From: Stramenopiles sp. TOSAG23-6
Lineage: Eukaryota; Sar
Length of the DNA stretch: 30,714 bases
Direction: 5' to 3'
Assembly (NCBI GenBank): GCA_900128565.1
Contig: LT635965.1
Coordinates: 1-30,714, forward strand
A model generated the notes under the pieces. That model had not been told where the DNA came from. It was given only the letters and a program-made list of their open reading frames with translations, and did not search any database. Shown piece by piece: positions 21,186 to 29,417 of the stretch. Every line of letters starts with the position of its first letter. Position 1 is the stretch's first letter. Position numbers and translations under genes: made by a program.

Positions 21186-23770
21186 ATGGTTACTTCAGAA
21201 AATACGTCAAGTGGTGCATTTGCAACGAAAACATTTTCAGCAACGATTGAAAGTGTAAACACAAGATTTAAAACGGACCAAAATAAACGTATAGTTCAAC
21301 TTCAACATCGCTCCAAAGCGATATCGACAGATGTAGAAAAAATGCGTCACGTGAAACTGAAAGAACGGGAAATATCATTTAAAAAAAAGGATAAGCTAGT
21401 TTGTTTACAACAAAAATATAGTGAATATCGCAGGCAACTAGAAAAAAAAGACAGTTCTATTAGAAGACTTAAACAGCAGATAGCAACCGTCAATGCAAAA
21501 ATTCAGCAACATCAATCGAACCACGAGCTTTATAGTAGCAAGTCACACAGTTCACAGAGTAGCTTATATGGAAACGTACGAAATGATCTGTATAGAATTA
21601 AAAGCAATGTAAGCCAAGAGAGAACTACTCAGTCTGATTTACTTGACAATTTGAAAATATCAGATGAAGAGCGCGTGAAACTTCAAACAATGTCTTTACA
21701 GGTATATTCATCTTTTTTAGATGATAAAAAAAAGAAAATGAAGCAGGACATTATAATTGATTCTTTACTAGATGAATGTATAGAATTAGAAAAAGATATC
21801 AAAAAAGTTTCAGAAAAAAAAATTAAATTGCTAGAAAAAAAACACATTCTTTCAAATTTATTTTCGATATTAACTGATAAAGCAGAAGCATTTACACATA
21901 GTTCAAAAAACTTAATGAATAGTCGAGTTAAAGATGTTGAAATAGGTAAAGAAAAACTTCAGAAATCAAGACTAATATGTTTTATTTTTTTTCAAATTCG
22001 AATTTTTTTTTCATACGTAATTTCGTACCTAACGATTTTTTTTTGAAATATTTTTCCAAAATACAAGTATACGTAGAAATGAAACATTTTGCAAATATGT
22101 TAAAGAATGCAAAAAGTCCAACTATGAAGGAAATACGACATAAACGTAATATCATAACTGAATATAAACAAAAATTGTTTAATTGTAAGCAACATAATGC
22201 TGTATTGTATGACATTTTGTTGAAGCAAACTAATAATAGAAAAAGTGATTATACTAATTGTACAGAAAAATCAAATTCATTGGATACTCAGCAGTTAGAA
22301 TGTGTAACCCTAACCACTAAAAAGAATATACAGGTAGAAAAAGGAAAATTAGAAAATTGTGTTTCACAATTTGAAGCAACAAAGAAAACACTTGTAGAGG
22401 CACGTTTTTTAGCTAGCAAATTATGTACAAAATTAGATATCAAAACAAGTCGTGTGGAACGAATTGATGGGCAAATAAAGAAATCATGTAGTCGTAAGGA
22501 ACATTTAGAAACAAAAATAAAATCAACCATAGAAAACACATTACATTACAGAAAGAAACACAAAAATTTAAAAAAGAAATTTTTATTAGATTATAAGCAA
22601 TGTGAAAAACTGCAGTCAATTATTGATGCTGCAAAATATCGTATTAAAAATGTTGAGTCTACTATAACACAGAGAATGATATCCTTACAATGTAAAACAC
22701 AAAATGTAATGAAGGTAAAGCGCAACAATTCACAGAAATCAAAATTGTTAGACAATTCTAAAGAAAGTAATTTAATGATCAGTAAGAAAAAATTAAATTT
22801 AAAAAGTAAAATAAAACAATATGAAGAACTGGAATCATATGCACTGACGAACCACACAAAGTTTTCATTGCGTTTGGATGAAATGAAGGAAACAATATCA
22901 AAGTTATACAAAAGTACGGAAAGTTATACAGATATATTGCAACGCAAGGTAAATCGCGCTTCCGATATAAATTGTCAAATAAAGCAGTGCAAACTTGAAC
23001 AATACAACTGTTTGGAAATTTATAAAATACGAAAAACACTATGTGAAGCTTTAGTTGGCCAGCATTTGAAGTGCAAAGAAAGTCAAAGAGTTACTTTAGA
23101 AAAAATGAATACATCTTTGAATACCTACCAAAGAGAATTGCAAAAGTTGAAAGAAAAAACAGTTTCATTCGGTGTAAAGCTTCAATATGTAAATGTATCA
23201 AAACAGAATTGTGATAAAATTCGTAGATTATCTCAAACATGTATGAGAGAGGCCCAAAAAAATCATTTTGCAGTATTAAAAGAATCATCTAGCACTATGA
23301 CACCCGCATCGTTGGAATCGAATATTGCTCGTTGTGACAATAAAAATTCTACAATTGATAAAAATTATGTTTTATTAATACAAACACTAAGAAAAAGAGA
23401 GGAAAGTTCCATTTTAACAAATACGTTTCTAAAGAAAAATATACAAAACAATGAGAAAATGAGACATCGGTTGGGTCAAGTACAAATAATAAAAAAGAAA
23501 TTGTTGGAGGATTGTGGAAATTCAACAATTGAATGGCAAAATAAAATATCAAAAATGAAGATAAAAACTCTAAAGATTAAATCACAAATTGGCCGTATAA
23601 AGTCCAGAGAATCTAACTTAAAGAAAATGCTCGATGAGGAAAATCAAATTTCAAAACATTTAGAGTTTTTCGCAAAAAAATGGAAAAAAAAAGAAAAAGC
23701 AATTCTAAGAAAACTTGAAATACTTGAAAATAGTACCACTCCTAACCCTAGTAGTAACGTCTACCCGTGA
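21186..23770 (+). CDS. Long coiled-coil protein, function unknown
   Basis: Exons about 21186-21974 and 22067-23770 give about 830 residues. Nearly all is Lys/Glu/Gln/Ser-rich helix with heptad character (for example LKIKSQIGRIKSRESNLKK). No signal peptide, membrane segment or enzyme motif. Without intron removal the first frame stops 24 codons into the element (TGA). The architecture recalls flagellar or centriolar coiled-coil proteins, but I cannot assign an ortholog. The C terminus ends with Pro/Asn from an exon-embedded CCTAACCCTAG motif. The start codon is the first Met of the open frame, after an AT-rich leader. Confidence 0.8.
21975..22066 (+). repeat. Introner-like intron in the coiled-coil gene (92 bp), 5' GT mutated
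   Basis: Starts ATATGTTTTATTTT where other copies read GTATGTTTTATT, has ATTTCGTACCTAACGATT, and ends TTTTTCCAAAATACAA before GTA-TAC. The family boundary (after CTA) keeps frame. A conventional alternative, GT at 21979 to AG at 22067, also keeps frame (ATA-T|TA-TAC), so this copy may be spliced in the ordinary way. Confidence 0.8.
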
Positions 23771-23779
23771 TAGTACAAA

Positions 23780-23793
23780 AACCCTAACCCTAA
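23780..23793. repeat. Interstitial telomere-like motif
   Basis: AACCCTAACCCTAA in the spacer just after the coiled-coil gene. A related CCTAACCCTA lies at 23741-23750 within its last codons. Confidence 0.8.
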
Positions 23794-23936
23794 TTCTGGG
23801 TTCTACACTTTAAAAAAATTGTAACTACAAATTTTCAAAACTTTATTATAAATTGTATAATTTTATAATTTCATTACTAAAGACGATTTTCACTCTTAAA
23901 TATATTGTACTATTCATTATACTATAAGTAGTATTT

Positions 23937-25175
23937 CTACTTCATTTCAATACCAACATGGATCAGGTTTGTTCCTAAAAAAGTATTTGTAGTCGTCGAA
24001 ATATTATCCCCGGATCCAACTTTAACAATAGCTCCTTGAAGCAAACCATTAGGGTTAGGGTTACTATCATCATTTTTTCCCCCCCCACTATCAGAGTTTA
24101 CTCCTGATGTCTCATTAATTATAGACTCTAATTCTTTGAGAAGATGTGAATCAGCAAATAATATATTTCGTGACATGTTCTTTTTGTGGGAAATATTATT
24201 TTTTATAGTATTTTCCTCACAAGTACTATTAAGTTGTGCAGATGTCATGGAGGCTTCTAAAGCAGCAAGGGTTAGTTTTGCATCAGGAATTGGGCTAGGT
24301 AGGACAATAGATGCACCTGTCGTTAAAGCAGAAATAAAACCAAAACCCATACCAAATGAATGGTTCAAAGGCACTGAAAGACAAATAACATCGTCCGGTG
24401 TTAAATCTAGTGAATTGGCAGCTTTTTGTCCCATGTGTTGAAGAGCTTCCTGACTAAAACCATGAGAAAAATTATAAAATGCCATCGTACTCTGTCGAGA
24501 ACCGCGACCTCCCATCATCCATACACCACTATTTTGGCAATCATGAAAATCCCATACTTGTTCAGCTCCTTGAGCTACATTATTATCAACTTCAACTTCT
24601 GGCTGTTGTTCTCGTGGGAGATCGCCAAGAGCATGAGCTTTCCCTTTCACTCCCCACGCACCATGTACCACTACTGTTGGTGCCTGAGCACCTGCTGAAA
24701 CAGCAATATCTTTAGCAACGTGAGAATCTTCTATCGATACCACGACACCTTTGCACCTACTACCCCAAGTATCAAAACACTTCCGTAGGCCACATTCGTC
24801 TTTTACTGTTGCTATAGCTACACCTATTTGGGCAGCGGCAAGTTGAGTCAAAATATTCTCAACACAATTTGGAAGCCACATAACCAATACATCACCTTCT
24901 ACTAAATCCATTTCATCCTCCATTATCGATGATAACGCAGATGAGCGTTCAAAAACGTCCGTGAATGAAAGAGTTTCTTGCTGATGATGACTTGTCAAGA
25001 ATGAGGACTGATCCAACTCGCTGGAAACACGCCATACTGTCTGAGCAAGAGGTTCTGTTTCAAGACAAGGATTTGGAATCCACGACGTCATTGACCTGTA
25101 AAATGGACGATATCTATACTGTGGTAATCTCTTCGAACATTGAGCCAAATGGCTCAACATAATTCGAAAAGACAT
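23937..25175 (-). CDS. Degenerate, C-terminally short AMP-binding (acyl-CoA synthetase-like) protein
   Basis: 412 residues, against roughly 500-600 in active acyl-CoA synthetases. The N terminus is Arg/Ser/Tyr-rich (CSKRLPQYRYRPFYRSM), suggesting a mitochondrial or organellar presequence. Then come family features: LVEGDVLVMWLPNCVENILT, LAAAQIGVAIATV, and SVPLNHSFGMGFGFISALTT with GASIVLPSP. The phosphate-binding signature expected as T-S-G-T-T-G-x-P-K-G is absent; that place reads MMGGRGSRQSTMAFYN. The protein stops near where the Y-G-x-T-E motif is expected (IHVGIEMK), so the lid domain is missing. It may be a non-catalytic paralogue or a decaying gene. The frame is intact. Confidence 0.65.
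   Translation of the reverse strand: MSFRIMLSHLAQCSKRLPQYRYRPFYRSMTSWIPNPCLETEPLAQTVWRVSSELDQSSFLTSHHQQETLSFTDVFERSSALSSIMEDEMDLVEGDVLVMWLPNCVENILTQLAAAQIGVAIATVKDECGLRKCFDTWGSRCKGVVVSIEDSHVAKDIAVSAGAQAPTVVVHGAWGVKGKAHALGDLPREQQPEVEVDNNVAQGAEQVWDFHDCQNSGVWMMGGRGSRQSTMAFYNFSHGFSQEALQHMGQKAANSLDLTPDDVICLSVPLNHSFGMGFGFISALTTGASIVLPSPIPDAKLTLAALEASMTSAQLNSTCEENTIKNNISHKKNMSRNILFADSHLLKELESIINETSGVNSDSGGGKNDDSNPNPNGLLQGAIVKVGSGDNISTTTNTFLGTNLIHVGIEMK
24049..24063. repeat. Telomere-like motif inside an exon
   Basis: TTAGGGTTAGGGTTA within the AMP-binding-like gene. On the minus strand it encodes NPNPN in a low-complexity stretch (DDSNPNPNG) next to GGGK. Confidence 0.85.
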
Positions 25176-25289
25176 TGTATGTGTTCCTACGGACCTATTT
25201 ACCTACTAACTTCGCGTGTTTTTAAGAGAACTATGAACACACATGTCGATGTACGACTTGGCCAAAATTGCCAAAAAAAAAAAAAATTC

Positions 25290-25319
25290 CCTAGGCTAGG
25301 GTTGGGGGTTAGGGTTAAT
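25290..25319. repeat. Interstitial telomere-like motif, imperfect
   Basis: CTAGGCTAGGGTTGGGGGTT followed by AGGGTTAAT, in the divergent spacer between the AMP-binding-like and ZIP-like genes and next to a 14-base A-run. Confidence 0.75.
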
Positions 25320-25461
25320 TACATCCGTTATTTATCGGCAAAATAAAGATACTAAAAAATGGAGACTATATCATATTGTATATTGATACACAAAGGATAC
25401 GCGTATAAAATTAAAAAATATATTTTGTGTGTGCTTAATTTTCGCAAATTCATATTATTAA

Positions 25462-26802
25462 ATGGGCTTTATTTCATTTTTAAAGGAGACCTTTGGAACA
25501 GTTGGTGGCTCGGCTTTAATCTCAATTATTCCAGCCACAGCAATGTTGATAGGTTATTTCGTTGAGTTAGGTATCAATCCTGGAAATTCAACGCACGCAG
25601 CTATCCAGAATTTTTCTGCTGGACTTATTATTGCTAGTGTATCAATTGAATTGTTTCCTCTTTTAGAATTAGAAGTCAGGAAGAAATTCGACAATGAAAT
25701 TGCTTCGATTATAGGTTTTGGGTTGGGAATATTTTTTATGGTTGCTATAGACCAGTTTGTTCGCCTCAGTAGAGAAGTCACTAAAATTACACCCGTCACA
25801 GATGTTGAACACGCAAGCAAAAAAAACAATTCTCCCGATCGAGACTACGAAACAGATACTCCTTTACTACTTGAACATTTTCAATCAAAATATTATTCAA
25901 AAGTAGAATGTAAATACAAACTCATGGAACAATTCAAGAAAACTTCTCAATTCATAAAAAACGTTGACCTGGAGGACCGCACAAGTATATCAGAAAATAC
26001 CTCCCTTATAAATATAGCGTTACAGTACACTCGTCGTAGTCTCGACGAACATAACGGAAAATATAAGTTAGCCGCTAGTGATATTAACATTATGCGACAT
26101 TTATTCAACGAAATTTCTAAACATATTACGAAATTAGAACAAAACGTTATGCAAATAGACTCAAAAGCTGGAGTCTTGGCAATACCTGAAAAATCTCATA
26201 TAAACAAAGCATTAGATGATATTGAAAAACTGATCGATAAATTACAAGCTCATGTACACCCATCTGCTTCACGAGCGAGGAGGTGGTTTAAACCTGTCAT
26301 AATTACAAAAACTGATTCTCATTTAGAAGCTATAAATTGGGATTTTATACTTGGTGTTTGTGTGGATGCATCTGTTGATGGATTTCTATGTTCTTTCGTA
26401 TTTGTAGAAAAAGAAAAAAATGGACTAACTATGGCGATAACAACTTGTTTAGAAATGGCTTTCCTTGCAATAACATTTGCTACATATATACGAAATGGAA
26501 CCAAAAGTGTGGCAAAAATTATTTCGATTTGTTCTTTACCTCCTCTTTTTCTCATACTTTTTGGTATACTCGGAGCATACCTAGGAACCGTTACCTCATC
26601 GCATACTCCTTTATTTCAAGGATTAATCTCGTTCCATATAATGACACTTTTATATTTAGTGACCCAAGAATTACTTATTGAAGCACACATGACTGAACTA
26701 GGAGAAAATACACATATCAATGCATTTATTTTTTTAGGAATGATATTTGCAGTAATTGTTGACCGATGTCTCTTTTATGAATTCGGGTTTGACTTTAAAT
26801 AA
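25462..26802 (+). CDS. ZIP-like multi-pass membrane protein (possible metal transporter)
   Basis: 446 residues. About three N-terminal membrane segments (IPATAMLIGYFVEL; NFSAGLIIASVSIELFP; IGFGLGIFFMVAI), a central hydrophilic domain of about 190 residues that is largely helical, then about five C-terminal segments. The NFSAGLIIASVSIELFP segment resembles ZIP TM2 (AGVxLxxAFxHLLP), and DASVDGFLCSFVF with LEMAFLAITFA resembles ZIP TM4/TM5. The His residues that bind metal in ZIP proteins (H-N in TM4, H-E in TM5) are absent, so metal transport is unproven. Start chosen at the Met preceding the first membrane segment. Confidence 0.5.
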   Translation: MGFISFLKETFGTVGGSALISIIPATAMLIGYFVELGINPGNSTHAAIQNFSAGLIIASVSIELFPLLELEVRKKFDNEIASIIGFGLGIFFMVAIDQFVRLSREVTKITPVTDVEHASKKNNSPDRDYETDTPLLLEHFQSKYYSKVECKYKLMEQFKKTSQFIKNVDLEDRTSISENTSLINIALQYTRRSLDEHNGKYKLAASDINIMRHLFNEISKHITKLEQNVMQIDSKAGVLAIPEKSHINKALDDIEKLIDKLQAHVHPSASRARRWFKPVIITKTDSHLEAINWDFILGVCVDASVDGFLCSFVFVEKEKNGLTMAITTCLEMAFLAITFATYIRNGTKSVAKIISICSLPPLFLILFGILGAYLGTVTSSHTPLFQGLISFHIMTLLYLVTQELLIEAHMTELGENTHINAFIFLGMIFAVIVDRCLFYEFGFDFK

Positions 26803-27024
26803 TTCCGGGAAATCTGATTGTTGATCTCAATTATCCAAATTAAGTGTTAATGAATATTAACAAACTCTACGGTAGTATATTCCAGTGAATCTCTGTATTG
26901 ATTTCCTATAGTCACAAATCACTTCAAAGCGATGCTACTTTAAAAAAATAATTTTCTAGTAGAGAAATATATAAAATACATCTTATACGATTGATTCTTT
27001 ATTCTCTCAAATACTTTCAAAGAA

Positions 27025-29075
27025 TCAATTTTCAATACAGTTTACTCTATAACAATGGAATCTGTTTGCTAATTTCCGTACGTTGTTTAATTTTGTGCGT
27101 GTTTCGGTTTCTTCTGCGATTAACACGTGGCATTGTTTTGAACATTTGTAGCAAGACATAAGCTTTACTGCCCAGGCTCCTGACTTTATTCTATTTGTAT
27201 TTTTCCCCTCTGTTCCAGTATAAAACCATTGAAATAAATCTTTTACAGAACTATTACATATATTTGATGAAAGAGTAAACTTGGTATACCAAATTGCTAA
27301 ATCACTCAAAAGACTAATGGTGGAATTAATAGTGGCAAGTGAATCACAAAGCCACTTTTTATATTCCATATGTAAAAAATCTATTTGCTGCATTTGTTGA
27401 ATTTTTATATCATTTATATTGATTGATTGATTGTCAATATTTTCTAAAATTTCTATTTGGGAAAAGGCAAAGTGACTGAAATCATTAAATATTTCAAAAC
27501 CTTTCATACATAAAACACTCAATTGTTTTTTTTTGAAAGGTGATATATTAACATTAGTGAGATTATCATTGGCATTTGATTTTTTTGATTGCTTTGTTAA
27601 AGGTGAAAGAATTTCTGTGCGTTGATTCATCGTGTTCCTAGATTTTATGTCGTTAGATTTCATCTTAGTCTTTGGTATTGATTCTTCAATATTGACTTTA
27701 CTAGATTCTTCAAATTCTTCAATATTACTTGATTCTTCAATATTGACTTTACTAGATTCTTCAAATTCTTCAATATTACTTGATTCTTCAATATTGACTT
27801 TACTAGATACTTCAAATTCTTCAATATTACTCGATTCTTCAATATTGACTTCACTCTCAGAATTCAGTTCTGCCCAAGACTCCATCATATCATCATCATC
27901 ATCATCATCATCTTCATATGTTTCATTTTCATCATCTTCTTGTGCACTACTACTTGACTCATTATCACTATCATGTAATGCTTTTACCGTTTCTAATATT
28001 TCCACAAGCTTTCGACGAGCCAACCAAACTTTACCTTTCAAGGAGTCGTTAATATATTTTGTGAAAAAATATTTTTTTTTTTGTAAAAATATTTGTTAGC
28101 TATGAAATTTCGTATGAAAAAAAAATTATGAAAAAAAAATCGATTTTTAAAACGTACATAGGCATGCTGTAATAATTCACCTGATGTCGGTCTATCAGCT
28201 GGATCCTTCTGTAAACATATCTCAAGAAAACTGGACAATAATGTACCTGCCATTTCTTCATCTCGTAGTCTAGGTGAAGGTAAAGAAGGGATTTTTGTAA
28301 GTGCTTGCATGGGAACCAAATCAAAGTTGGGTGGTTCCATTTCAGCCATTTCGATGGCAGTTACAGCGAGTGACCAAATATCGGCAGATGCATCATATTC
28401 ATTTCCATCTATGACTTCAGGAGCCATCCAATACGGAGTTCCAACAAATGTGCTACTTTTTGCTACGTTGCCACTCAGCATTGTAGAAACACCAAAATCT
28501 GCCATTTTGGCTACTCCACCAGAAGCTAATAAAATATTTCCGCCCTTGATATCTCGGTGTATAATTTTCTTACTATGTAGATATGAAAGACCACGCAAAC
28601 TATCTTGTAATATTATTGAAATTTCATTAGGTGTAAACGGAATACCACGGCGATTGTATATGTCACTGACAGAGCCGTAAACACATTGCTCCATTGTGAT
28701 CCAAACAGCATTCTCTTTATAATAAGTACCTATGTACCGTACAATATTAGGATGAGAACATGCTCGTAACATTTCGATTTCGTCTTTCATCCCTACAAGT
28801 TCTTCACGTCTTCGACCCTTGTGTGTGGGAAGTCGAATGACTTTAATTGCAACAATCTGATTTGTCTCTAAATGCTCAGCCTGATAAACAGCGCCAAATG
28901 AACCTTTTCCTAGGCGATCAAGAAGTTTAAATAGAAGTGTTGGGTCAGTCCGACTCAATGGGATACCTCGCTTTAACAAAGATGTGCGGCGAGCCATTGA
29001 CTCGCGGGCCGGCTTGATTCGGCGCTTTCCTCGCTTCATTTGGTCTAGTTTTGTTATGATAAGTAATGCATTCAA
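27025..29075 (-). CDS. Ste20-group serine/threonine kinase (MST/GCK-like)
   Basis: Exons about 29075-28158 and 28053-27025; about 648 residues. The kinase domain has LGKGSFGAV (ATP loop), VAIKVI (catalytic Lys), HRDIKGGNILL (catalytic loop, the Ste20-type GGN form), DFGVST and GTPYWMAPEVI, the Ste20 signature. The domain end ELLQHAY-INDSLKGK is formed across the intron. After it come a short basic helix, an acidic Ser/Asp/Glu stretch, a 51-bp repeat block, and a tail without known domain. Such kinases act upstream of MAPK or NDR/LATS-type pathways in the cytosol. The start may be 29075 or the Met at 29039. Its promoter is shared with the thioesterase gene. Confidence 0.88.
27683..27850. repeat. 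51-bp in-frame repeat, about 3.3 units
   Basis: Encodes units of VNIEESSNIEEFEESSK on the minus strand in the kinase tail. Units differ by few bases. The plus strand is also open here, by chance. Confidence 0.9.
28054..28157 (-). repeat. Introner-like intron in the kinase gene (about 104 bp)
   Basis: On the minus strand it begins GTACGTTTTAAA, has CATACGAAATTTCATAGCTAACAA in two pieces, and ends ATTTTTTCACAAAATAT before ATT-AAC. The local ATATAT makes the exact end ambiguous by a few bases. The first AGs downstream give the wrong frame, whereas this end gives QHAY-INDSLKGK. TAT lies at both edges. Confidence 0.8.
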
Positions 29076-29417
29076 TTTTAAACTTCAGAAGTTCATTCAT
29101 GAATAATTCATTTTGATTTGAGAGATTTGAAGAAGTTTGAAGAAGTTGACGCGAAGTCAGACATCAACTCAAGTTTCGAATTTCTAATTTAATTTGAAAC
29201 ACGAAAAAATCTGAAAATAGTAATGTCAAAAAACGAGGGTGGCAAATATTTTGCTTTTCTTTCTCCTCTTGCAATTAACTTTTTATTCACTGTATTGTTG
29301 AAATTTTTTGAGGAAATTTTGACACAAACACCACAACAAACAAAAGCAAAAGTTGAAAAAAACAAGGAGAACTTTTCTTTTTTGAAGGTACGAAGAACGC
29401 ATCATAAAACGTCCAAA
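29076..29417. other. Intergenic region, 342 bp, divergent promoters
   Basis: Lies between the kinase and thioesterase starts. It has a duplicated TTTGAAGAAG (near 29126-29145) and TTCGAATTTCTAATTTAATT near 29175, but no full intron core. No supported gene. Confidence 0.5.

Noticed and set aside
27632-28099. 155-codon plus ORF opposite the kinase tail
   Set aside because: A mirror of the acidic 51-bp repeats and Asp/Glu run on the coding strand.
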